From: Bradyrhizobium elkanii WSM2783
GTDB taxonomy: Bacteria; Pseudomonadota; Alphaproteobacteria; Rhizobiales; Xanthobacteraceae
Direction of reading: 5' to 3'
DNA length: 64,000 nucleotides
Assembly (NCBI RefSeq): GCF_000472865.1
Contig: NZ_AXAP01000001.1
Location: forward strand, 55,460-119,459
A program made the position numbers and the translations under genes. Below the pieces are notes generated by a model that was given only the letters and a program-made list of their open reading frames with translations, was not told where the DNA came from and ran no database searches. This document shows positions 1-7,868 of the stretch, one piece after another (positions within the stretch are counted from its first letter, which is position 1; each line of letters begins with the position of its first letter).

Positions 1-1586
1 CACAGACGGGCGACGCTGCTCCGGGCAGGGTTTTCCTCCTATATCGAGGCTTCCTTAGCTTCGCGATGCGCGCAAAATGGTTGACGATCCTCGCCTCGCT
101 CATGCTCTTCATCGCATCCATGCTCGCGATGCCTCTGCTCCCGCGGCAGTTCTTTCCGTCGTCCGATCGACCGGAACTGCTCGCTGATCTCAGCCTGCCG
201 CAGAACTCATCGATCTATGCGAGCGAAACGGCCGCAAAACGCCTGGACGCGGCGTTGACCGGTGATCCGGATGTCGCGCGGTGGAGCACCTATGTGGGAC
301 ACGGCGCAATTCGCTTCTACCTGCCCCTCAATGTCCAGTTGCCAAACGATTTTTTCACGCAGGCGGTCATCGTTGCAAAGGATGTCACGGCACGGGAACG
401 GTTGCATGCGAAACTGGAGAAATTCCTCGCGGAGGAAATCCCAAACGCCATCGCGTTCGTTGCTCCGCTTGAGCTTGGGCCGCCGGTTGGATGGCCGGTG
501 CAATATCGCGTGAGCGGTCCCGACCTCGCGCGGGTGCGTGAAATCGCGCTCAAGGTGGCGCAGATCGTTGCCACCGACCCCAGGGCCAGGCAGGTGAATT
601 TCGACTGGATGGAGCCCGACCGCCAGGTGCGCATTCGTGTTGATCAGGATGAAGCCCGCCTTCTCGGTCTCAGCTCGCAGGCGATAGCCTCTGTCCTGAA
701 CACCGTAATATCCGGAACACCCATCACTCAGGTTCGCGATGATATCTACCTGGTCAACGTGGTGGCGCGCGCAGTCGACGAACAGCGTGTTTCGCTTGAT
801 GGTCTGCGTACGCTGCAGGTGCCGCTGCCGGGCGGGCAAACGGTTCCGCTCAGCCAGTTTGCCAGCTTCGAATATGAACAGGAATTTCCCCTGATCTGGC
901 GGCGCGACCGCGTTCCGACCCTGACCGTCCAGGCTGCTCTCGCCGGCGACGCACTGCCGGACACGGTGGTGGGCTCGCTCACGCCGGCCATCGAGAACCT
1001 CAAAAAGACCCTTCCTGCATCGTACGATGTGGTCGTCGGCGGGACGGTGGAGGAGAGCAGGAAGTCGCAGGCCTCCGTCATGGCCGTGGTCCCCCTGATG
1101 TTGCTCGCCATGTTCACCATTCTCATGGCGCAACTGCAAAGCTTCTCACGATTGTTCATGGTCGCCACCGTGGCGCCTCTCGGTCTGATTGGAGTCGTTG
1201 CGGCACTGCTGGTGTCCAATCGCCCGTTGGGCTTCGTCGCAATTCTCGGCGTCCTCGCACTGCTCGGCATGATCAGCAAGAACGCGGTGATCCTGATCGG
1301 CCAGATCGACGCGGAGCGCGCCGGGGGGAAAAGCCCGTGGGAGGCTGCCGTGGATGCCAGCAGCTCCCGGTTCCGTCCGATCATGCTGACGGCCCTGTCC
1401 ACGATCCTCGGCATGATACCCATCGCTCCAACGGTGTTCTGGGGGCCGATGGCCTTTGCGATCATGGGCGGCCTGTTGGTCGCGACCATTCTGACGCTGG
1501 TGCTTCTACCTACCTTGTATGTCACCTGGTTCGGGGGGAAGGAAGCCGCCGACGCTTCCGTTTCATCAGCTCAGGCAGGACCATGA
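1..1586 (+). CDS. RND efflux transporter, C-terminal half (partial, runs in from left edge)
   Basis: The frame is open from the first bases (codon phase begins at base 3), so the ATG at 66 is internal and not the start. What is visible is the second half of an AcrB/HAE1-type inner-membrane pump: a membrane segment near residue 10 of the visible part, the periplasmic entry motif FFPSSDRPEL, a large periplasmic loop, then a cluster of hydrophobic segments from about base 1080 to the end, including the conserved LGMISKNAVILI region. Such pumps exchange protons for drugs, solvents or other amphiphiles as trimers with a periplasmic adaptor and an outer-membrane channel. Those partners, and the first half, lie left of the window. 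The substrate cannot be told. The gene converges on the mrp operon across about 200 bp with nothing recognisable. Confidence 0.9.
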   Translation, partial: QTGDAAPGRVFLLYRGFLSFAMRAKWLTILASLMLFIASMLAMPLLPRQFFPSSDRPELLADLSLPQNSSIYASETAAKRLDAALTGDPDVARWSTYVGHGAIRFYLPLNVQLPNDFFTQAVIVAKDVTARERLHAKLEKFLAEEIPNAIAFVAPLELGPPVGWPVQYRVSGPDLARVREIALKVAQIVATDPRARQVNFDWMEPDRQVRIRVDQDEARLLGLSSQAIASVLNTVISGTPITQVRDDIYLVNVVARAVDEQRVSLDGLRTLQVPLPGGQTVPLSQFASFEYEQEFPLIWRRDRVPTLTVQAALAGDALPDTVVGSLTPAIENLKKTLPASYDVVVGGTVEESRKSQASVMAVVPLMLLAMFTILMAQLQSFSRLFMVATVAPLGLIGVVAALLVSNRPLGFVAILGVLALLGMISKNAVILIGQIDAERAGGKSPWEAAVDASSSRFRPIMLTALSTILGMIPIAPTVFWGPMAFAIMGGLLVATILTLVLLPTLYVTWFGGKEAADASVSSAQAGP

Positions 1587-1794
1587 GAAAGTGGCTGTGG
1601 CGTGAGGGCTGCCTCGTTGCGTATCCACAACGGCGAGGCATAGCCGATCAGAACGGCCTTGTGCGGTTGTCGGCCTCAACAGGCCGACAAGCATGGTTCC
1701 GGAGGCATTGCTCGAGGGGAGTCAAGGCGGTCGAAACGCATCGTGTGTCGGCAATGCGCGAGCTCCGGATGTCGTCGACGGCTGAACTGGTCCG

Positions 1795-3636
1795 CTACGC
1801 AAAGAGCTGGTGGCGCCCTGACGCTGGCCGCGCTTGCATTCGCATCACGAGCCCATCAGCATTGCAGCCGCCGAACAGCAGCACCAGCACAAGGAGGGTC
1901 ACGCCTGCCACAGGCCATTGGCGGAGAAAACCATCACTCCTTTCAATGAGGTCGCCCAGGGCGAGGCCGATGCGTCGGATTGGGTCGACTACCGCGAGAG
2001 GAGGCTTCCAGGAGGTTATATGTGCAGGCGGAGGCCCCCAGCGACCCAGCAAAGTCGCGACCACCGTGCCTCCCAGGATGGGTAACAGCACCTTGGACAG
2101 CGTCTTGGATACCGCCTCGGGGCCAAGCCGGTAAGATGGGATGCCTTGCGCGATCGGTAGATACGCCTCCCAAGGCAGAAGGCCGAGCAACAGCGAGCAT
2201 AGCGCCAGCGCGAGCGCTGCCGTCTCCTGAATGCGCAGTGCGGGGCGATCCGAAGCGATCGGCGCCTTTGCGGGTGCGAGCACGTGTGCCAGCACCAGCA
2301 GAACATATGCGGCGGTGAAAATTCCGCCTGCCTGGAGCACGACCGCCCACCACCACTGCCCTTTCTCTGCTGCGGCCTGGAGCAACAGCTCCTTCGCCAG
2401 ATATGCGCCGCTCGGTTGTATGCCCATCAATGCAACGCCGCCCAGCGCGAAGGCCAGGACCGCGATGGGCAGCGCCCGCCAGACACCGCCGAGTCCTGCG
2501 ATGCGATCCTGACCCAGGACTGCGTAGATCGACCCGGCCGCCAGGAACATCGCTGCTTTTGCGGTGGCGTGAGAGACTGCCTGCAGCAAACCGCCCGCCA
2601 AGGCTCCGCCACTCTCGAGCTGTCCCGAAGCACTGAGCGCGAGCGGAAACATCAGAAACAGATACCCGATTTGGGCCAGCGTCGAATAAGCAATCACAAG
2701 CTTGAGTCGTTCTTGTCGAAGAGCGACAACGCTACCGAACACGATCGCTGCCCCGCCAAGCGCCGCGAGCAGCTGCGTGGCGGCGAAGCCAGGCAGTCCG
2801 GGCATGACCTGGAACCAGAGCCGCACCAGGATGAAGAAAGATCCCTTCACAACAAGGCCGGACAGGATTGCGCTGGCGGCAGCCGGCGCGCCGGCGTGGG
2901 CAGGCGGCAGCCAGAGATACAGTGGGAAGAGCGCGGTCTTGGCCAGAAGACCTGTCGTCATCAATGCCGCAGCGACGAGCGTAGCAGGCTGCGCGCGAAC
3001 CCGGTGCGACAGCAGCACGATATCAAGGGTGCCGTAAAGACCATAGAAGAGTGTCGTGCCGAGCAAATAGAGGACCGAACCGGTCAGCGCGAACAGCAGA
3101 TATCGCAGCGCAGCCTGAAGCGTCTCCGCGCGGCCATCCAGGGATACCAGCGGAACGGCGGCGAATGTTACCAGTTCCAGAGCGACATAGAGAGTGAAGA
3201 GGTCTCCGCCCAGGAAGACTATATTGAGCGCTGCCCAGATGCCCAGGAGCAATATCCAGAACGCGAAGGGCGCGCGGGACTCCGCAGCGGCGGGACGAAA
3301 ATCGGCGCCGGCAAAAACACCAACCGCAGAGATCACGACCGCCGCTACCATCATCATCACTGCCGACAATCCGTCCGCGCGCAAGGCCACGCCGAGCGGG
3401 GGCGCCCAGGCGCCGAGCAGATAGACAAGCGGGCCGTCGCTCTGCTGCAGGGCCACGAGGATCGCCGCGGCTATCGCGAGCCCGAACAGGATGGTTGCGA
3501 ACGCGAGCCGCTCGATGTGCCGGCCACCGACAACGAAGGCGAGCAGGACGCCTGCCACGGGGACGATGATCGACAGCACCAGCAGGAACCCGCGCGTCGT
3601 CGTCACCGCGTCCAGAACTGTGGCGGGATACGACAT
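1795..3636 (-). CDS. mrpD: Mrp-type cation/H+ antiporter subunit D (NuoN/MrpD-like)
   Basis: Last gene of the operon, a 613-residue integral membrane protein of the proton-pumping antiporter family shared with complex I NuoL/M/N. A Glu in the ALELVTF helix (about residue 155) and a Lys in LLAKTALFPLYLWLP (about residue 235) match the conserved charged pair of the proton channel, and HAGAPAAASAILSG is the family signature loop. MrpD proteins are usually about 490-540 residues; the extra length is a C-terminal tail with one more hydrophobic segment. Its ATG shares one base with the mrpC stop, so translation is probably coupled. It is the only large antiporter-like subunit in the operon. Ion specificity (Na+, K+, Ca2+) is not readable. 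Confidence 0.88.
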   Translation of the reverse strand: MSYPATVLDAVTTTRGFLLVLSIIVPVAGVLLAFVVGGRHIERLAFATILFGLAIAAAILVALQQSDGPLVYLLGAWAPPLGVALRADGLSAVMMMVAAVVISAVGVFAGADFRPAAAESRAPFAFWILLLGIWAALNIVFLGGDLFTLYVALELVTFAAVPLVSLDGRAETLQAALRYLLFALTGSVLYLLGTTLFYGLYGTLDIVLLSHRVRAQPATLVAAALMTTGLLAKTALFPLYLWLPPAHAGAPAAASAILSGLVVKGSFFILVRLWFQVMPGLPGFAATQLLAALGGAAIVFGSVVALRQERLKLVIAYSTLAQIGYLFLMFPLALSASGQLESGGALAGGLLQAVSHATAKAAMFLAAGSIYAVLGQDRIAGLGGVWRALPIAVLAFALGGVALMGIQPSGAYLAKELLLQAAAEKGQWWWAVVLQAGGIFTAAYVLLVLAHVLAPAKAPIASDRPALRIQETAALALALCSLLLGLLPWEAYLPIAQGIPSYRLGPEAVSKTLSKVLLPILGGTVVATLLGRWGPPPAHITSWKPPLAVVDPIRRIGLALGDLIERSDGFLRQWPVAGVTLLVLVLLFGGCNADGLVMRMQARPASGRHQLFA

Positions 3637-3977
3637 CAGTCACCGGATTGATTGATGCTCGCGCTCGCCGGCGCGTCATCGCGCAACGTAGCCGAACCGG
3701 CGGTCTGAAAGAGCCGCAGCAACAACGCGACGGCCAAAGCCGTTGCGGAAAACGCGACGACGATACCGGTGATGACCAAGGCCTGCGGCACCGGATCATT
3801 GCCAAAACCCGCTGCCGCGCCCCGTCGGCCGACGACGCCGAGCAGGAGAAATACGCCGCTACCCATCAGATTGAAGGCGACGATCTTGCGAAGCGGCTGC
3901 GGATTCGTGATGAGGCCGTAGAGTCCGAACCCTACAGCAGCCGCGGCGTACAGGCCAAATATCGTCGTGTCGGTCAT
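3636..3977 (-). CDS. mrpC: Mrp-type antiporter subunit C (NuoK/MnhC-like)
   Basis: A 113-residue protein with three hydrophobic helices, homologous to NuoK of complex I. The central segment NLMGSGVFLLLGVVG and the following PQALVITGIVVAFSATA are typical of MrpC, where a buried polar helix passes protons beside the antiporter subunit. The ATG at 3977 overlaps the stop of the upstream gene in an ATGA arrangement, which decides the start against a longer open frame reaching 4427. The stop overlaps the start of mrpD. The C-terminal tail is short and hydrophilic. Confidence 0.88.
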   Translation of the reverse strand: MTDTTIFGLYAAAAVGFGLYGLITNPQPLRKIVAFNLMGSGVFLLLGVVGRRGAAAGFGNDPVPQALVITGIVVAFSATALAVALLLRLFQTAGSATLRDDAPASASINQSGD

Positions 3978-4921
3978 CGCTGGGGGCTCCGTTCCGGCGC
4001 ACCGGCGACCAGCAGGCCGAGCGTGACCGCAATCGTCAGGACCATGGCGACCTCGATACCGAGAATTAGCGGCTTGGCGTTCGTCGGCGGATAGGCAAGG
4101 AATGCCAGACCAAAACAGACCCCACCGAGACCGACGGCAAGGAACACGCCAGGACCGGCGATCAGGACGAGCCGTAGCCATCGGCCGCTTGCGGGAGGTG
4201 TGTCCGTCAATCCGGCCATGATGACGAGCAGCCACATGGCCGCGAGCATCGAGCCGCCCTGAAAGGCTCCGCCGGGGTGGTCCGCTCCCGTCCAGAACAT
4301 GTAGATGCCCACGACGATGCCGACCGGTGGTAACAAGCGCGCCAGAAAGGCGAAGACGCCGTGCGGATCGGCTTGGTGCCGCGGCCCCGGGCGCCCTCCC
4401 CAGGCCTGGTCGGATGCAAGCGACCAAACACCCACGATCGCCAGCAAAAGCACGACTTTCTCGAGCATGGTGTCCATGGCGCGAAAGGCCATGAGGACAT
4501 TGGTGACCGGATTGGCCAGGCCTGTCGCCGAGGCATTTGCGATGGCCGCCGGAGCGAGCGTCGGTGCGGGATCAGGCAGGAGCAGGACCGCGGCCGAGAG
4601 CGCCGCCGCGACCATCACGGAGGCTCCCGCCGCGCCGAGACGCACGATCTTGCCCGGCGTTTCCGCCGCCGCCGCCGGCTCGCTGGCTCGCAGACGTGCA
4701 GCCGCACCTAGTAGCAGCACGCCTCCCAATCCTCCGCCGATTGCGGCCTCGGTCAACGCAACATCGACAGCGTCCAGACGCACCCAAATGAGCGGGACCA
4801 ACAGCCCGTAAGCGACATAGCCCACGGTTGCCGCAAAGGTCTCGCGCGCCGCTATCGTCCAGGCCCCCAAGCCCAGCACCACTGCGCCGAGCACCATCTC
4901 TAGGATGGTCGCTACGGTCAT
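3974..4921 (-). CDS. mrpB: Fused MrpA C-terminal (DUF4040/MbhD-E-like) and MrpB subunit
   Basis: A 315-residue membrane protein that joins two modules. Residues about 1-165 resemble the DUF4040 and following region found at the C-terminus of MrpA, or as separate MbhD and MbhE (ALTEAAIGGGLGG). Residues about 170-315 are MnhB/MrpB-like, with the signature GADHPGGAFQGGS. The NuoL-like first two thirds of MrpA are absent here and elsewhere in the window. The start at 4921 overlaps the mrpG stop by ATGA, and the stop overlaps the mrpC start in the same way. The fused subunit probably provides the Mrp-specific part of the membrane complex involved in cation translocation. Confidence 0.82.
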   Translation of the reverse strand: MTVATILEMVLGAVVLGLGAWTIAARETFAATVGYVAYGLLVPLIWVRLDAVDVALTEAAIGGGLGGVLLLGAAARLRASEPAAAAETPGKIVRLGAAGASVMVAAALSAAVLLLPDPAPTLAPAAIANASATGLANPVTNVLMAFRAMDTMLEKVVLLLAIVGVWSLASDQAWGGRPGPRHQADPHGVFAFLARLLPPVGIVVGIYMFWTGADHPGGAFQGGSMLAAMWLLVIMAGLTDTPPASGRWLRLVLIAGPGVFLAVGLGGVCFGLAFLAYPPTNAKPLILGIEVAMVLTIAVTLGLLVAGAPERSPQR

Positions 4922-5211
4922 CTCGCAGGTCCACCTTGGCGTGCGGCGCGCGCAATCAGCTGAGAGACCGTCGCGCCCGCCAGCAACACAAGCAGCCAAA
5001 TGCCGACCAGCTTCAACCCGTGGCGCACGCTGCCCGCTTGTGGGAGCAGCCCGAGCACAACGAGACCCAGGCCGAGGTTGTCTGCCTTGGTCAGCGCATG
5101 CAGCCGCGTCAGGGTATCGGGAAAGCGAAGAAGGCCGACGGTGCCTGCAAGAAAAAAGAACGCGCCCGCCGATACGGCGGCGATAGTCAGAATATCCAGT
5201 GCGAAGCTCAT
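4918..5211 (-). CDS. mrpG: Mrp-type antiporter subunit G
   Basis: A 97-residue protein with three hydrophobic segments and the family motif LLRFPDTLTRLHALTKADNLG near residues 27-47, typical of MnhG/MrpG/MbhC. It is a small core subunit of the antiporter membrane complex. It overlaps its neighbours on both sides by ATGA junctions (5208-5211 with mrpF, 4918-4921 with the fused B subunit), so synthesis is expected to be coupled and stoichiometric. Confidence 0.9.
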   Translation of the reverse strand: MSFALDILTIAAVSAGAFFFLAGTVGLLRFPDTLTRLHALTKADNLGLGLVVLGLLPQAGSVRHGLKLVGIWLLVLLAGATVSQLIARAARQGGPAR

Positions 5212-5498
5212 CTATCCTCCGTCGAGCTGGCCTCATCAGCGTCCAGATGGGGAAGTCCCTTTTTGACAAACGCGATGGAAGCGAAGGTGGCGAGAAGGGC
5301 GACAGTCAATGCGACGTCGGCAGCCGCAGGTACGCCCGTCACGGCCCCGAGCAGGAGCAGCGCCGCGATACCTCCGGTCCCGATCAGCTGCGCCGCCATC
5401 ATGCGGTCTGCGTCTCCCGGACCGCGTAGGATGGGCACCAAGCCAAGCGCCAGCATCGCTAGAATGAAGCCGAGCGCAGCGGTCAGGAACTCAGTCAT
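5208..5498 (-). CDS. mrpF: Mrp-type antiporter subunit F
   Basis: A 96-residue protein with three hydrophobic helices and the MrpF/PhaF/MbhB signature RGPGDADRMMAAQLIGTGGIAALLL around residues 25-50, given here as the conserved GPGDADRM core. It is a small membrane subunit of the cation/proton antiporter. The start lies 8 bases inside the end of mrpE and the stop overlaps the mrpG ATG, consistent with one polycistronic message. Confidence 0.9.
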   Translation of the reverse strand: MTEFLTAALGFILAMLALGLVPILRGPGDADRMMAAQLIGTGGIAALLLLGAVTGVPAAADVALTVALLATFASIAFVKKGLPHLDADEASSTEDR

Positions 5499-6000
5499 TG
5501 GTAAGCGCTCGGGACAATGCCGCTTCCCCTGCCGTAAGCTGTGCTACAACCGGCTGTCCGACATCGAGACAGTGGTAGACGAGCTGTCCTTTCTCGGTTC
5601 CAGTCGGCAGCGTGCCTGGCAGCAGGCTGGTGAGCGTGGTGAACAGATTACGACCGGCACCGCGCGGAAGACCGATTGGGTAGGCCACGAACCCAGGTTG
5701 CAGGGGCAGCTGAGGATCGAGCGCGCGCCGTGCGACATCCGCACCGGCCACGACGGACTCGTACAGGAAGGGCAACGCCAGTTGTGCGATGGCACGAGCT
5801 AAGCCGCGCGAGGCCCGTGGCGCCAGTAAGCGCAGGCTCGTCCAGGTCGCTGCGGCGACGGCTCCGGCCGCGGCAGGAAAGTCCCAGGCGTCAGCCCCAG
5901 CAAGCACGAGCCAGATGCAGAGGAACAATGCCGCTCGCGAAGCGGCACTCGACCACAATCCCCTGTAGGTCGCTTCTGCTTCGTTTCCGGGAACGCTCAT
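5491..6000 (-). CDS. mrpE: Mrp-type antiporter subunit E
   Basis: A 169-residue protein with hydrophobic helices in the first 60 residues and a cytoplasmic C-terminal half containing NLFTTLTSLLPGTLPTG and YHCLDV, the usual MnhE/MrpE motifs. First clear gene of the operon. A GGAG-like site lies about 9 bases before the ATG on the minus strand. The operon order E-F-G-(A')B-C-D is that of MbhA-H of archaeal membrane-bound hydrogenases, not the usual A-B-C-D-E-F-G order of bacterial Mrp. Confidence 0.88.
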   Translation of the reverse strand: MSVPGNEAEATYRGLWSSAASRAALFLCIWLVLAGADAWDFPAAAGAVAAATWTSLRLLAPRASRGLARAIAQLALPFLYESVVAGADVARRALDPQLPLQPGFVAYPIGLPRGAGRNLFTTLTSLLPGTLPTGTEKGQLVYHCLDVGQPVVAQLTAGEAALSRALTND

Positions 6001-6038
6001 AAGCGCATCTCCCGCTCCGAAGGCCTCCTCTCAAACAC

Positions 6039-6332
6039 CTATCGGGATTGGAATCCCTCGATCAGGATCGGCTGGCATCGTTGGCGGCGCGGCGTTGTGA
6101 GGAGGTCGATTGCGTACTGTCTCCTAGCGCTCGATGGCCGGTGAACGCAAGTGCCTCCTCCGCCGGCGGATGCGCGGCATTGTTGTTCGGTGGCATACGC
6201 GCAACGGAGGCTTCCTCTCATTTTGGCGCACCAGTCGCGTCCCCCCGGGGTATTCCCCGGCGTGACCAGGCCCATCATGCTCAACGTGAGTGCGATGGTA
6301 CTTGCCGCCAACATCAACTTTCGCATCCTCAT
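6039..6332 (-). CDS. Small secreted Cys-containing protein, DUF3551-like
   Basis: A 97-residue protein with a short basic N-terminus, a hydrophobic segment (residues about 6-22) that would serve as a signal peptide, and then the pattern WCAK...RCAYATEQQCRAS...GGTCV. That spacing of W-C, C-Y-x-T and C around two short Gly-rich turns resembles the DUF3551 family common in Bradyrhizobium, where members are short periplasmic proteins of unknown role. The tail after residue 70 does not look conserved. It ends 38 bp before mrpE on the same strand and might share its message. The start could also be the second Met (6326). Confidence 0.6.
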   Translation of the reverse strand: MRMRKLMLAASTIALTLSMMGLVTPGNTPGGRDWCAKMRGSLRCAYATEQQCRASAGGGGTCVHRPSSARRQYAIDLLTTPRRQRCQPILIEGFQSR

Positions 6333-7019
6333 TCAGATGAGCCGGTCGGACTTCGTCTTTGAGATCTGGACAATGCACTTTGCCACGGTCGGCGGCGCCT
6401 TGTCGTTACACTGCTGTTCAGTCTGGAAACGCGGGCGAGAAACTGGCCGGCCTGACCATCATGGCAAGTGCGCGTCCTCAAGCGCCTGCTCGACGAACGG
6501 GCGGGAAAGCCTTCTCCACTGCATGGGTTAGGGCCCGGTTTTTCGCGGCCATTTCAGCCAGTGGTCGCCGCCCCGTGGTCCGTGGCCGAGAATGATTCCA
6601 TTTTTCCGAACACGTGTGACCAATGCTCTACGGAATTTCCGCAGCGAATGAAATATGGAGCCGCGTTGGAAAAAGGTCGCCATCGAAGATGCCGCGGTGC
6701 ATCGCGTGTTGCAGAGGTGAACAATCTCCTCATACCGCCCACCGCGAACCGCACATTGTAGCAAAGGTGACCGCGATGATGGCCGCGTCAGCATAACTGT
6801 TCACGGCGCGGTCACCTGCTCGCCCTAACCTGGCTTCGACTTCTCAGTCGGATCCGCTGATCGCTTTGGTGCGACTGGCCGCTGCGCAGATTCAGATGTG
6901 AGATCCGGCTCTTGACCGCCTTATGGGCGACGAAGTCGACCCGGAAGTCAGGCATTCTCGGAAAGCGCATCTACCCACGGCGGATCGGACACGTGGGCTT
7001 TTGAACAGATCGGGCCTGC
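6333..7019. other. 687-bp intergenic region with no supported gene
   Basis: Short open frames exist on both strands but none has a recognisable domain, a good ribosome-binding site or conserved-looking composition. Around 6596-6660 the sequence is more AT-rich than its surroundings. I see no RNA gene, terminator or mobile-element end. It would hold the promoter of the minus-strand DUF3551-mrp genes and the 3' end of the response regulator message. Confidence 0.5.
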
Positions 7020-7790
7020 TCAGGTCCTGACGAGCGGAGCGGAGAAGCGAATCCCGACCGCATGAATGACGAGCAACGGCAGCTCGATGCTGCAATCCTG
7101 CGCCTTTTGCCGTAAACGGCGCAGGACGGCGTCGAGGCTTCGGCTTTCCACGTCCATCTCGCCGTAGCCGAGGTGCTTGGCAAGCCCGGCCCGGGCGACC
7201 GTCGCGCCCTCGGCCTGTGCGAGATATTCCAGCAGCAGCAACTCGCGTCCCGAGAGCTGCAATGACACGCCTCCGGGGGCGACGAGAAGACGGCGCTGCG
7301 TTTCGATCTGCCAAACCGCCGGCTGCCGCGCATCGATGCGCTCGGCTTTTGTAACTGCGGCAGTGTGGACGCGGCGAGCAAGATTTCTGACGGCGAACAG
7401 AAGCTCTTCACCATCGACCGGCTTGGTCAGATAAAGGTCAGCACCCTCTGCGTAGCCTCGGATGCGGTCGTCGCGGCCGGTCCGGGCCGTCAGCATGATG
7501 ATGCCTGGGCGCCTTTCAGCCGAGAGATCGCGCGCAAGCTCGAAGCCGCTCGCATCGGGGAGGTTGACATCGAGAATGGCGATGTCGAACACGTCCGTCC
7601 GCAACGCCTTGTAAAATGAGATGGCCGAGGACAGGTCGGTCACAGTGATCCCGCTGAGCCGCAGGTATTCTGCCAAGCCCTGCCGCAGATCATGATCGTC
7701 CTCCACGAGAACGACGTGAATCGGCTGACCATCGGACTTGGGCTGGTGAGCGGTTTGTCGGGGCAGGGAGCTTGTCGTCATAGACTGCAA
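7020..7790 (-). CDS. OmpR-family two-component response regulator
   Basis: Receiver domain at residues about 23-140, with the acidic pocket VEDDHD, phospho-acceptor Asp74 in AILDVNLPDASG, conserved Thr101 in MLTAR and Lys123 in YLTKPVDG. A winged-helix DNA-binding domain follows (about residues 160-250: LSGRELLLLEYLAQ, the recognition region VESRSLDAVLRRLRQK). Its partner kinase is encoded divergently, with 78 bp between the two starts, so the pair likely shares a control region. The N-terminal 20 residues are not conserved and the start could be the ATG three codons inside. Likely targets are unknown; the adjacent autotransporter is the obvious candidate. Confidence 0.9.
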   Translation of the reverse strand: MQSMTTSSLPRQTAHQPKSDGQPIHVVLVEDDHDLRQGLAEYLRLSGITVTDLSSAISFYKALRTDVFDIAILDVNLPDASGFELARDLSAERRPGIIMLTARTGRDDRIRGYAEGADLYLTKPVDGEELLFAVRNLARRVHTAAVTKAERIDARQPAVWQIETQRRLLVAPGGVSLQLSGRELLLLEYLAQAEGATVARAGLAKHLGYGEMDVESRSLDAVLRRLRQKAQDCSIELPLLVIHAVGIRFSAPLVRT

Positions 7791-7868
7791 CGAATCAGGT
7801 CAATCGTCTCGAATCATCGCATATACACAGCAGCGCCGAGTGGACAACGCCTGAGGGGATGGTTGCCG

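Noticed and set aside
2284..3651. 455-codon plus-strand open frame opposite mrpD
   Set aside because: Gln/Arg/Glu-rich shadow of a hydrophobic membrane protein; no conserved features.
6528..6794. 88-codon minus-strand open frame in the large gap before the response regulator
   Set aside because: No domain, no convincing ribosome-binding site, and overlapping open frames on the other strand; not supported as a gene.
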